Of a stretch of DNA of 64,000 nucleotides, positions 1 to 22,094 are shown piece by piece. Both the position numbers and the translations under genes were made by a program. This DNA comes from Zonotrichia leucophrys gambelii. Taxonomy: Eukaryota > Chordata > Aves > Passeriformes > Passerellidae. Location of the stretch: NCBI RefSeq assembly GCF_028769735.1, contig NC_088178.1:4654001-4718000 (forward strand), given 5' to 3'. The notes beneath the pieces were generated by a model that was not told where the DNA came from, did not search any database, and saw only the letters and a list, made by a program, of their open reading frames with translations. Each line of letters opens with the position of its first letter. Positions within the stretch are counted from its first letter, which is position 1.

Positions 1-10783
<10,783 letters not shown>

Positions 10784-10798
10784 CTACAAACATATAAA
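10784..10798 (-). other. RABGAP1L: Candidate alternative 15-nt exon encoding F-I-C-L-stop
   Basis: On the minus strand a strong polypyrimidine tract (tttttcttctttcag) is followed by five codons, TTT ATA TGT TTG TAG, and then by gtaact, which resembles a splice donor. Spliced after the 11158-11066 exon, it would end the protein as DRYK-FICL. The 815-residue form of mammalian RABGAP1L ends, as I remember it, DRYK-FVYL, so position, length and residues all fit. It could be a 15-nt microexon carrying a stop, or the start of a longer alternative terminal exon. No AATAAA was noticed nearby on the minus strand, so the 3' end is unclear. Chance resemblance cannot be excluded with so few codons. Confidence 0.6.
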
Positions 10799-11065
10799 CT
10801 GAAAGAAGAAAAATATTATATGTGGCTACTTGCAGATGTCTTAAGAGTTACAAATTGTGATTGAAATATTCTTGGGAAAAAAAGACTAAGTCCAAATTTC
10901 AAAATGCTTATTCAAGAAAGGGGATGAGTTTGCCTTCACTTCCCTAAGGTCTGCATCCCTGGCACATCCCAGGGAGGTGAGCATGGTACACACACCTCTA
11001 CTTAACTGCTGGAGACAGCTCACTCCTGGTGGGCTTTACCAAATTCCCATAGAGCATCTCCCTAC
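10799..11065 (-). other. Intron segment upstream of the candidate 15-nt exon
   Basis: This sequence lies between the donor of the 11158-11066 exon (gtaggg) and the candidate alternative acceptor. It is only 267 bp long, which would make inclusion of the short exon sterically possible. Confidence 0.6.
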
Positions 11066-11158
11066 CTTGTATCTGTCCATAGGATCCTCCTGCTGCAGCT
11101 GGCTCTCTCGCATTGTTTGGTACTCTCTCTCATATTTCTTCAGCTTTTTCGTTGGCAC
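11066..11158 (-). CDS. RABGAP1L: RABGAP1L exon, linker into coiled coil (31 residues)
   Basis: This exon encodes 31 residues beginning VPTKKLKKYEREYQTMRESQ and ending QEDPMDRYK. It links the post-TBC segment to the coiled coil. The acceptor is gctccacag and the donor gtaggg on the minus strand, and 93 nt keeps phase 0. It is the shared acceptor exon for two upstream partners: the long-form exon at 50220-50092 (giving CNIK-VPTKK) and the alternative first exon at 24066-23956 (giving KPRAV-VPTKK). The VPTKKLKKYE-REYQTMRESQLQQ signature is RABGAP1L; RABGAP1 has KISQKKLKKYEKEYHTMREQQ there as I recall. Confidence 0.96.
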
Positions 11159-12122
11159 CTGTGGAGCAGATTTGGGAAACATGCGTTTAAAAATGAGAGG
11201 AATGCTGGAAAAGGTGACTGAAAGCTCTCCCTACCAACAGGAAACTGAGGAAGTGCTGGAGAGCTGCTGCTGAATAAAGTCTCTCCCCACTGTCCCCCCT
11301 CCCCTAGTCATTAAGCCCTGTCAAACACTTACCAGTACAGCTCACATCAGAAATCTTTCTGTGCCCACTGCTGCTAATTATTCAGACATTTAAAGGGAAA
11401 CAGAACTGGAGACATTTTAGTAAGACTAACAAGAAGAAAAAAAGCACAGACAAGTGGGAGAAGAGGAAAGAGGAAAGCACATTTTGATACATATGATTCA
11501 CCGAAACAATGCTTTAGCAAGACAACTGTTAAAAGTGAGATGAGAACAAAGGAGTGCTCATACAAAAGGACCAGACAATTCCCTGGGGGAGATCCAAGTA
11601 ATGGTTTTATTGCTGAGAGAGTATTAATGTCTAAATTACAGCCTGTGACCAATGCCCTCATGAAGTCTGGCATCAGAGCCCTCCCAGGCACAGATGGAGA
11701 TGCTGCAGTGCAAGCCAGCAGAGAGAGATGGCTCAGAGAAATCACAAACAAATTTGGTAAACAGCCATGCAGAAAGGTCAAAACCCAGGCTGCTGGATCC
11801 TGGGAACACTTCCACTTCAAACACTGATCAGAAGGAGCCTGTGTTCTTTTCAGCAAAGCATGGGGAGCCTCTGCTTTCCCTTCACCTTCTGGTTGGGTAT
11901 GCAGTGCTCCCATCTGTCCCTGGAGACCTCTGGCAGCATTACACAGGTCACCTGCTGGCAGCTGGAGAGACCCCTACTGCCATGTACCACCAGAAGTATA
12001 AACACAGGCTTTCCCTTGATCTGTCATGCAGATATTCCTATTGCCTGTATTGATCATGCTTAGCTGTCCCTGCTGTGAGGACATGCCACTGTCACCTTGC
12101 CTTAGGGCAAAAACTACAGCCA

Positions 12123-12234
12123 GTGAGCAGAGATCTGAGTTTCTGTGTAGTTTTGGAGCTGTTTTCTCTTTGCTGGTTGTGAGCAGAGATGTGAATTTCT
12201 GTGTAGTTCTGGAGCTGTTTTCTCTTTGCTGGTT
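12123..12234 (+). repeat. Two-copy tandem duplication, period 56 bp
   Basis: Units 12123-12178 and 12179-12234 both begin gtgagcagag and end ctctttgctggtt. They differ at about three positions, so the duplication is fairly recent. The unit has no resemblance to a known family that I can name. Confidence 0.9.
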
Positions 12235-15200
12235 GTCAGCCCAATGCGTCTTTGCTCTGCAGCACCCAAAGGGACCAAGCAAGTGCTCAGCACTGCTGCA
12301 GAGGGAGGTGCAAGTAGCAAACATGAAACCCATGACCTGTAAAGCATTGATAAAGCAGCACCAATTCCCACAATTACTGATGGAACCTGAAATCAGCCCC
12401 CTTAAAGCAAACAAAGAGAAAATAATAAAGATAAAAACACGAAGTACATTGGGCAAACATACAAGAAAATTTCACTTTGATGACACTTAATAGGGCAAAA
12501 CACCATGAAATGAAAGTGACTAAATAAGAGATGCTTTTATACCTTTCAACTGAATAATCCTCCTAACACAAACCCAGCCAACTTTGTCTTGGCTGCAGCC
12601 TGAAACTGTTGAGGCAATTTAATAATTGTAAGAATTAGAAATAATCTCAGTATAGTGTTTTAAATGAAACAAACCCATCCAAAGTCTGCTCTATCCCCTC
12701 CTTTCACCAGAATTACTGGACTTTCATTTAGAGAACCAGATCAAAGCTCTCCAGCTGAGGTGTGATAAGGACACCCTCCAAACACAGTTCTCAGGTTCTG
12801 CTGTGGAGTTTTGTGCTCCACTATGCAACCAGCAGGACATAAAGATAAATACAAGGGAGATTTTGTGGTGCAGCATGGCAGAAAGGCACAACACAGGTGT
12901 AACTTAGATGATGATTTGTTCAACCAAAGATGTTCCTGATTCTTGATGCTTTTCATTGAAACCTTTAAAGTACATACAAGAACTAAGTTTCACTACACAG
13001 TGAGACAGACAAGACTCCTGTTCACACAGTGAGTGCTTCAGTAAGAATCCTGCCATCGGATGGAACAAGAGATGAAAGATAGGTTTTGTGTCTGTAAATT
13101 GATTTTGTGTGTGTAAATAGGGAGATAAAGGTGGAAAGTGAAGGTGAAGATTTCACAGTCCCAACCCTTTACCCCCCTATTCTTATGTGAGCAGTGCTGC
13201 CCACCTTAGCCTGGCACTGGGTGTTGGGGGCTTCCTCCTCTCACAACTACCAACCATTTCTTAAAGCCTACTAATTCATTCCATCAACACTTCTCATCTC
13301 TGTACTCTCCTCGCTTGTATTTCAGTTCCCAGCTGTGAGCAGGACCACGTGTGGGTGCTCTGGGGCCCTGGAGGGATCAGCTCCCTCATTCAGCACCACA
13401 GAGCCATCCACAGCCATGGGCTGGGCTGAGGGTTGGCCTGGCACCCTCTCCAGCAAGGAATCAGCACAGCAACACTTTCCTGGGAATACTGACAGTAAAT
13501 AATATCTGAAACAAGCATCAGATCATGCAAGCATCAGGCATGACACAGGAAACAGCTTCCAGCTCTTTGAAAGGTGATGTTAGTATCTATTTATGCTACA
13601 AATCTTAACTGGGAAGTACCTAAACACAGTGAAAATCTATCTTAAGGGGAACTCCCACCACAAACCAGTCCAACTAATCCACTTATCTTGTAAAATAGAA
13701 ACTGGAGCAAGTACGCCCAAGAACTTTGGCAGGGACTACACAGCTACTGTCTATTCAGCCACATTTCTCAAAGGAGTTTGATAATTTATTACAGCACTTT
13801 CTTCTTCTGAATATACACTAATAAATGGAAAAAAAAATTTAAAAGCCCATTTCCATATTTCCCAATTTAATTCCCTGAAACAGTTTGTGAATTCAACAAG
13901 GGATTTCTCAGTAAGCACTTCCATAAGTAAGTGCACAGTGCTAGCTATGCTTCAGTCTTCATGAACTGATCCTGAACAAAGTGCTCATAAATTCTCTGTA
14001 AAAGCTTCTGCAATATTGATTCCTTTTTTCTTTCTTTAGCACCATGGGGTATATTGGCTTGAACTGATGCTTATCGAATTTAGGAGACTCTTACAGTGTA
14101 TAAACATTCCTCATAATTGTTTATCTCAATATCTTATCTCATTGAATTGTTTTATTTTATTGCCTTCAAGTATAAAATCATGTTATAAGTAGTTATATGC
14201 AGGGAAACACCCATGCAGAGCATCTTAATAAAACATCCACACAGAAGAACTGAACAAGCAAAACCTCTTCCTGAAAAAACCCAACGGCACCAAATGCTTG
14301 AAGGACTCACTGCCTGGTGGGAGAGAAACAAAACCACTTTGGTTTGAGCTGCCCCTCCCTGCTCAGACAGGGCTGGAGAGATTTGCTTCAGTTCCTGGCA
14401 CTCCTGGGCATGGACAGTGCACATCAGCACCTGCTCAGCTTCAGGAGACCCTTCCCTCACTCTGATTCCTTCAGCTGTTTACAGGATGACCTTGCTGGGT
14501 TCATAAATCACACCTGTGACTCCTTCCCGCCCCGTGTTTTATTGCTGTAATGCAGCTGCAGCACTCAGAGCAGGCAGTTATGGCTCTGCTCATTTGACAG
14601 CCAAGGAAATGGAAGCAGAGATGGGAAGTGATTTCCTGAACATACTGCAGACAGCCAGAGGCTGATCCAGATAGTGAAACCCTATTACTTGATTTCTGAT
14701 TTCCAGCACTGAGCAGGGGATCTGTTTCCCAGCTCCCCACTTCCTTTCTCTAGCACTGCATTAACACTCCAAAAATACATTGTCCCACCACATAAAAATG
14801 TAGCCAGTATTCTCTATCTCCTCACTCTTAACACTTTGTTCTCTCTAGTTCTCTATCAGTGTAAAAGAAAGAAAAAAAAAGGCAAATTAAGAATGTGTGC
14901 AGTACATGCCTTTCTCATTCTTTGAAGCAAGCAACACAATTTTCTGTTTCACTGGTGGTGGATTTGCTTGGTAATTCCAGCAGAGGTGGGGGTCCTGTAC
15001 CCCTGCAAAGGGGGGAGCCTCCCCAGCCTGCTTTGGGTGGGCAGTGACAGTGACCACGGACACTGGAGCAGCCCAGCCCAGCCTCCTTTTTATCCATCCC
15101 ACACCCCTGCCCTGCTGGGAGCCCCAGCACAAGCCAGGCTGTCCCCACTGCTGTGAAGCAGGACAATTTCCAGCCTGGGGCCAGCTCAGCCCCTGCTCAC

Positions 15201-17159
15201 AGCCACAAGAGGCTCTCACAAACCACACCACAAGTGCCTCTCTCTTGAGGAGATGGGAGTTACAATTGTGTGTACTTAATTTCCTTCACTTTATGATTTA
15301 AAACAGTATCAAGAAGAAATTTCACAATGAGGCTTGCTTCTGCGAGCTTTAAACAGAAGCTCAGCAGATTAGCAATAAAAAATTTCCAATCACACACAGC
15401 ATCTCAGTTCACACCAAAATTGTGCTATTTTATTCCAGTTAATACTTTAAATACAACTACATCAAGTTCCAGGAAGGAAGCAGCTCTATTTTAAGGAATA
15501 CAGCTCTATTTAAGTACTTTATTAAGCCAAATGAAAGTTGCAGTGTAACAAAATTAGATTAAACATAACTGACTTGGTGCTACTCATCTAACTGGTCATA
15601 ATCATGAGCAACTGTATCACCCCCTCCTTAAAATGTGGCTGGCCATAAGCAATGCAGAGTATGTTTCCATACCTATCTAGGAATAAGGCTCAGAAGTATA
15701 TAAAGCCATTTATTTTTCTCCTGGGAGGAGGCAGTAATGAAAAAGAAAGAACAAACCCCACAGTACTATGCTAACACAACATGGACTGGATTGGACTTTA
15801 AAGGGGGGGAATGGGATATTGTATTTAGCTGTTATGCAGTACAATCTAAACAACTCTATCTCCAGTGAGATCTTAGCCACAAGCATGAAATCTGAAAGGG
15901 AAAATTGTAATTTTTCTCTAAAAACCTCTGTTTGGGGTGGGTATTCTGCACAGAAAACCTGCAACATCCATTTGTAACAATTAATATAGGATTGACATCA
16001 GTTGCCTAAAAAGAAATTCCAGGCTGGAGCACAGCTTGAACAATTCCCAACTCTCCTTTGACACCATGCAGGGAAGGGCTCACTGGCAACAGGCTGTTTT
16101 AGCAGTCTGAAAGCCCTGGAAGAGCCTCCCTCCAGTGTTTTCACCATGCTGCAGTATCCCATTCATCCCACACATCCTGCATCCACCCCACATTGTAAAG
16201 CTCCTTCAGCACCACCTGATCCCTGGTTTTTGGGGCACAATAAAAGCCCAGCTGTCAGATGATATTTTACCAACTAAGCCAGAAGGAAGGAGTTGTTCCC
16301 TGAAATTCCTTGGAGAGATGTCCTGCTGAATGCAGGCCTGAGCACCTGCGACACATCAGCATCTCTCCACCTCGTGTCTGGAAACAGAACTGAGAAAAAT
16401 GCTCTTTTTGTCACAGCAAAGCAGCTCCACCCCAGCAAACCTGAGCATCCCTTCCATGCAGGGGGAGATGTTTCTTCTTGCTGCAAGTCGCCTCCTTGCC
16501 AGCTCTGTACGTTTAAGAATTCCTGAAGAGTCTTCAGGATTACAGAAAGCCAAATGAAGGCAAAGGAAACCAGCACTGCTGTGAATTTTGTTTGATTTCT
16601 CTGCATTAGTCCATTATCAAAATGTCTCAATTGCAATGACACATTTGAAGGAATTTATAGAGACAAGAGAAAGGCAGGTTGCAAAATTTACAGAGCACCT
16701 GCACAATTTACTGTGATTCAAGCCAGCAGCAGCAGAGTCAGTGACGCTGGATCATTTCCAACACCAGATCCTTTGTCAGATTTTAATCTCCACAATGTAT
16801 TTCCATTCAGGAAAATCCACTGAGCCAGGTATCGCCCATTATTCTTCTGCAGTCCTGCTGTTTAAAGATCTGCTTAGTTAGGCTCAGTTAGCAAAACATT
16901 GAACTGAGAGTAAGCTGAGACAGAGAGATGTTCAATAAGCCCCATTGTGCAGCAGTCCTGCAGCACCACAGGAAAAGAGAATTTGGATTCTCTGAACTGT
17001 AACTCTAAACACCAGTGTGTACTTTTACACTGACCACAGTGCCTGTGTTGGAGAGGCTGCAGGGGAACCTTCACCTACAAAAAAAGGGCCAAGGAAAGGA
17101 TGGTCTGCCTGTGGCAGATGCTTTTCAGAATCCCCAAAATGTCTTCCTGCCATCAAAAA

Positions 17160-17225
17160 TTCATTTGACAAATAAGAAATCTTACATAAGAAATCCTACA
17201 TATTGGCAAATAAGAAATCCTGCAA
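17160..17225 (+). repeat. Short imperfect direct repeats with core aagaaatcctrca
   Basis: The motif aataagaaatc occurs at the start and end of this stretch, with a similar taagaaatcctac between them, in an AT-rich setting. It looks like a small local duplication. Confidence 0.6.
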
Positions 17226-17559
17226 AACAAATACATAGGCTTTCCTAATATTTATCTACTATAGATGTGTAACAGCTAGGGCTCTCTTGTGTACAGTTGT
17301 TATCATCTCTTAGACAACAAATAGGAGAAAATTCCTAAGCAAAAAAAAGGGAAAAATCCTAACCTCCAACACTGTCTGATAAAAGTATCTTTACAGTTTT
17401 AAGAGTCTTCTCTAGCACTGGCTTCACTTCCACCCGAGGGATTTATTTTATTAAAAGCCAGACCCTCCCAGGAGTATCCAATAACCATAAAGCATGAATT
17501 AAAAATCTCAGGAAATGGGTCAAGAAGCCATTGTGAAAGGGAATCATTATCGAGTGACA

Positions 17560-17720
17560 TCTTTCATTTTTGGTCAATGACATTCTGGGTCTTTCTCAGC
17601 CTCATCAAAGATCCAGCACTATCAAACACTACATCAGTGGCCTGCAAATGAAAGACAGAATCCAACTAATAAAATTTGCAACTGACACACAGAAAGAACA
17701 GTGCAGAGGAAGAACCAGAA
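17560..17720 (+). mobile_element. Possible ancient CR1 LINE fragment
   Basis: One forward frame reads LIKFATDTQ, which resembles the conserved reverse-transcriptase motif LIKFADDTK of CR1 elements. The surrounding bases loosely follow the same part of CR1, but stops and gaps make it uncertain. If it is CR1 it is old and degraded. Confidence 0.4.
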
Positions 17721-18964
17721 ACTGTACACATGTATTTGAATTCCTGAAAGTAGCTTCCTCAACTGAAACACACCCCTGTGCTGGCTACAGAGCACATGTC
17801 CACAGGACTTTTCTGCAGCTTGAAGCTGGGATGGAATCCCATGAGGAGATGGGAAGGGCAGAGGATGAGGTAGTGGGAGGCACATGCTGGGAAAGCAGCT
17901 TGCCATTGTCTGGGCAAGACCCAGCTCTTCCTCCACAGCCCTTTCCTCTCACCTCACTGTTTGGTGGCAAGCCGACCAGAATAAACCTGTAGAAATATTT
18001 CAATTTAATTATTTGTGAAAATGTTCATTGCATCAATACCACTGATAGTTCAGCCCTACAAGCAGCTGCTCAGGAGGACAGAGAGCAGTGTGGGACTGGG
18101 AATAAACACTGGTACAGAGAGAAGGGAGGGAATAACAGACCACCTTACTGCCAAATGTAACTCTGCTGTCAGAGGCAGGCTGCAGCAGAAGGGCTGGTGC
18201 AAGTCCTGGGATGCACAAGGACAGGGGAAAGGAAGCTGACCAGGGAGGGTCAGCCCTGGACTGTCACTCAGACCCATGCTGTAATACTGCATCTTGTCCT
18301 CAGAGAGGCAGCTGGGGAAAAAACTGAAGAGGATGTAGAGCAGAGCCCCCAAAATGTTCATGCAGAGTGTAAATGCCTCACAGTGAGAGATTTAAGAGCT
18401 CAGAATCCTCAGCACAAGGGGGCTGCTCCAAAGACAAGGCAAGAGGATTGGGACAGAATCTGGCAGCGACTGTCCACAGGGGAGGGAGGGACAGAGGTGG
18501 GGACAGCTTCCCTAGACAGCCTGAAAGCAGGATCCCTTCTTGTGCTGGAAAGTAAAGGGTTCAGACAAGGATTGGATCTGTGGAAAGAGCCAACTGCCAT
18601 AAGAGTGACCACCCAAACTCCCTTCCTCCTCTGGCAGCAGCTCCAGGGAAAGATGGACTTCAAAAGCTGCCAGGGACTCTGTCATGCAAGGCTCCACCCA
18701 GGCAGAATTAGAGATTCAAGGAAAAACTGCGACTGGAAGGGCTCCAGGGGGCACAGGAACCAAGCTCCCGCTCAGGCAGGGCAGGTTCAAAGCCAGAGCA
18801 TGCTGCTCCTGAAGGCCTGCAAGGATGGAGATGCCAGGGTCTCCCTGGACAGGACTGCTTCCCTTGTGCTGAGCCAGAACTGCAAATTACACCCACTTGT
18901 CCAATGCAATGTCCTGTCACTGTGTGCCCCAGAGTTTGGCTCTCTGCTTTCTATGAGCTTTTTT
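17721..18964 (-). other. Intron segment, GC-richer, no gene
   Basis: A stretch richer in G and C than its surroundings, carrying the longest open frame of the window (18197-18988, plus strand). That frame opens with GTG, has no early ATG, shows no domain and overlaps a CR1 remnant, so I do not call it a gene. Confidence 0.6.
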
Positions 18965-19045
18965 GAGGTGGCTGGAGACTGCAATTAGATCCCTCCTGAG
19001 CTTTCTTCTCCTCAAGCTAAATGTCCCAATTCTCCCATCCTTCAC
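18965..19045 (-). mobile_element. CR1 LINE fragment
   Basis: The plus strand reads gcaattagatccctcctgag and continues with tcttctcctcaagctaa, the reverse complement of a familiar segment of the avian CR1 3' region (consensus-like ..aggtctcccctgagccttctcttctccaggctaa..). The element therefore lies in minus orientation. It is short and diverged. Confidence 0.65.
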
Positions 19046-19301
19046 CATGCAGTCACACCCTCCCTTTCCCATCAACCTTCCACTCCACTTGCTTTAGCCT
19101 GTGAATATCCCTGGTCCCTGTGGGCTCAGGAGGATTCAGGGACAGACACATTTCACTGGCACCTGTATGTGTACAGCCAGCCTTGGGCACTGCAGAGCAC
19201 ATGTTATCCACCAACTCCCAGCCTGCCCTCATGCTGTCCAGAGATGCAGTCCCCATCCTGCAGAGATAATGGAGTTTATCTGCTGGAACCCAGGAAATTG
19301 T

Positions 19302-19557
19302 TGTTTATTGTTTCTCACCTATAAAATTCTTTCTCCGATCCACTGAGGTCTGTCTGGCAGGTTGGGTTGAGGCATACTGCCCATCCTTAGGGCAGTGTTA
19401 TCTTTTATACTAAAAACTACATGTACACTATTTACAATAACTTCCCAATACCTATCACCTACGTTAGACAGTGAGTTTCTACTCTAAACCAATCTAAAAG
19501 TGCCAACATCACAGCAGAAGATGGAGGCTAGGAAGAAGGAAAAAGGACAGGGCATGC
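19302..19557 (-). mobile_element. LTR fragment, left arm of an inverted pair
   Basis: Read on the minus strand this arm runs from gcatgccctgt to the polyadenylation signal in gagaaacaataaaca, where similarity to the right arm stops. It matches 19800-20052 in opposite orientation; bases 19319-19485 are an exact reverse complement of 19869-20035. The pieces outside that core differ at perhaps one base in ten. It is the U3/R part of an endogenous-retrovirus LTR of a type common in songbirds. The left end lacks the downstream LTR bases found in the right copy. Confidence 0.8.
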
Positions 19558-19730
19558 CTAAATTTCTCTGACTGCCCTGGGGCAGAGAGACCCTGCCAAG
19601 GGGCTCAGAGACCTTGGCACAGAGCCCAAGGCCCCTGTGCCTTTGATTTAGCCCTTGGAAAAACGATTACCAACTTTTATATGAAGAATTACAAATCATT
19701 AAAATTTAAGTAGAATAATAGTTAGTTTGT

Positions 19731-20125
19731 CACAGCATGAAAAATAGATTTCGGAGGTTTTTAGAATGGAGGCTCAGGGTCCCAAGATGGAGGAATTTGA
19801 GTGTGCCCTGTTTTTCCTTTTTCCTAGCCTCTATATTCTGGGTGATGCTGGCATTTTTAGATTGGTTCAGAGTAGAAACTCACTGTCTAACGTAGGTGAT
19901 AGGTATTGGGAAGTTATTGTAAATAGTGTACATGTAGTTTTTAGTATAAAAGATAACACTGCCCTAAGGATGGGCAGTATGCCTCAACCCAACCTGCCAG
20001 ACAGACCTCAGTGGATCGGAGAAAGAATTTTATAGATAAGAAACAATAAACAGCCTTGAGACCAAGAATAGAAGAGCTCTGACTCCTTCTTCAGCTGCCA
20101 GGCTGGGAAAAGGGACTTTCTGACA
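19731..20125 (+). mobile_element. Solo LTR (ERV family C), right arm of an inverted pair
   Basis: The element appears to begin tgtcacagcatg and to end near ctttctgaca, giving the TG..CA ends of a retroviral LTR. It contains a TATA-like tagtataaaag near 19942 and an AATAAA at 20045-20050. No exact target-site duplication was found, so the ends are approximate. Its 3' two thirds form the inverted repeat with 19302-19557. No viral coding region accompanies it. Confidence 0.7.
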
Positions 20126-20880
20126 CATCTTGGAGTCACTCTGACCAGCAGAGATTCCGAGATTTATCCTGCTCAGGATTCTGCATTTGCCTTTGCACTT
20201 GCTGAACCTCAGCAAGCTCCTCTCAGCCCAGCACTGACCCTCTGGTTTCTGCCCCCTGGAAAACAGGGTGCATCCTCTGCTAGTGTCTTGGCCCAAAGAT
20301 GTTAAACACAGCCCCACTATCAACCCCCAAAAATGTTCAGCTCCCTGCGAGTTGGACTTCAACCCATGGATGACCATGTACAGCACTTCTCCCAGGCCTC
20401 CCAAGTCCTTCACCCGCTTTGCAGCTCACCCACCCACTCTAAACCTCCTCAGTTCAGCTTTGATGAGAAGCTGAGAGCTCAGAAATCCTTATGGCAGGGT
20501 ATGCCAGTGTGCAACCACAAATTCCTTCTATGAAATGGCTGATAATTCCCCTGAATAGAGAGCTAAACACAGCAAGGCAGGCAGGAAAATGGAAATACAA
20601 TGAAGCTTTCCACAAGAACGTCCTTCAGCTCTGGATTAAGAGGATTATACCACTTAGAATAGCATTTTTATAACCCCTTGAGTCCAAGTTTTCTGCAGAT
20701 AAACCGAGAATTGAAATTCCCCACAGTAAAGCTGCTCAATTCTTGCACAAACTACACAGCAGCCCACTTATATATGCTGCTCTCCCTGTCTGTGCAAAGT
20801 AGGTTCAGAACAACTTGAAATTCTGAAAGCAAGACCACACAGCAAAACAACTGCATTTCATGGTGACAATGCAATATGAC
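20126..20880 (-). other. Intron segment, nothing recognised
   Basis: Unique-looking intronic sequence. No open frame with a recognisable protein and no repeat family is seen. Confidence 0.6.
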
Positions 20881-21005
20881 TAATTTTGTTATATGTAATA
20901 ACATATATATGTATTATAATAGAGGTAATAATTTATAATATATATAATATGATTTTATTATATTATATATTATAATATGCTTTATTATAATATGTTTCAC
21001 TATTA
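20881..21005. repeat. AT-rich, partly palindromic block
   Basis: An almost pure A/T stretch built of tataat/attata words, for example ataatatatataatatg and ttattatattatatatt. It can fold back on itself in several registers. It is probably a decayed microsatellite. Confidence 0.8.
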
Positions 21006-21985
21006 CACAGTGAAACATATTTAACAAAATCTTAGATCATATCCACATCCTGTTTAATTGTTTAAGAGCATCCGAACAACATTATAAAAATACTGCTATG
21101 CTTTCCAGTGAAAAATACAGCTAGAAGGGATGAGCACAGATAATTCAGATGGCTACAGATGATGGTGGATAGCAAGAGATAATTCTGACTGTGCCTAAGT
21201 TCACGGCACTGGCTGTGCCAGAAGGGCTGGCCTAAAGCACAAGGAATCAGCACAGCTCTCACCCAGCCTGGTTTGGTTTCGGTATAAACCCTTTGTTACC
21301 TCACTCCATGACACGTGGCTCTCTGTGCAGGGGAGAATCCTGTGCACTCCAGCCCCTTGCACAGCCCAAAGGAACTGCAATAAATTACTTGTAATGCCAG
21401 AAACCTTCCAACAACACCATCCCAGCCACAGAATGAAAATCTTTACAGAACTTTGTTTTTTATTCTCTGCAACTTGAGTGTGTAATAGAAAAGCTTTTCA
21501 AAATAATTGAAACTGCATTTTGCAAACCCAGCAGATGAATCCCAGATTGCAACACAGCTGTGCTATTAATATGAGCTCTTAGAATAAACAAAACCTGAAC
21601 AAATTCTTCCTGCAGAACATCCCTTTGTGTACAGACCACACCTTTGTGCAAGCTGGTGAAGTGACTGTGAGAGAGTCAACACAATTTGCTCCAACTTATC
21701 CTGACTCTCAGCTTGTCCAACAGTTAAATGCAGCAGCAGAGAACCAAAAGAAACTTTCTGAGCCATCAGGTCCTGTCCCTTCATAGTGCAGACCCCCATG
21801 CATTGTCTACTCCTATCACAATCCTGAGGACAGCTTCATTTTACACCTCTGCAGGTTGTTTGCACCATTATTTGCTTAGTTAATATCCTTCAAAAACCAG
21901 TTAAAAAAGCAGTTAGGTGTTTCCTATATAAACCAAACAAAAACCATATTTCTTAATTTCTTTACTAGTACATAATGCACTGAAA

Positions 21986-22094
21986 CATGGAATCCCAGAA
22001 TAATTTGGGTCAAAGAACCTTAAAAACCATCTTGTTCCAGCCCTTTGCCGTGGGCAGCGACACCTTCCACTAGACCAGGCTGGTCAAAGTCCCA
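21986..22094 (-). mobile_element. CR1 LINE 3' fragment
   Basis: The plus strand reads catggaatcccagaataatt, followed by a diverged copy of the CR1 tail in reverse complement, with gccgtgggcagcgacacctt and ccactagaccaggctggtca. The element is in minus orientation, about 110 bp and old. Confidence 0.85.

Larger units (their letters stand above)
11159..17559 (-). other. Large intron of RABGAP1L, first segment
   Basis: About 6.4 kb of intron without a supported gene. The only clear structure is a 56-bp tandem duplication at 12123-12234. The open frames of 150-180 codons here start at non-ATG codons or lack any recognisable homology, and are treated as chance. Confidence 0.7.

Noticed and set aside
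11374..11913. 179-codon minus-strand open frame in the large intron
   Set aside because: No recognisable protein, no plausible splice borders in frame, and composition like the surrounding intron.
18197..18988. Longest open frame of the window (263 codons, plus strand)
   Set aside because: It opens with GTG, the first ATG is deep inside, it shows no domain or coding-like composition, and it overlaps a CR1 fragment.
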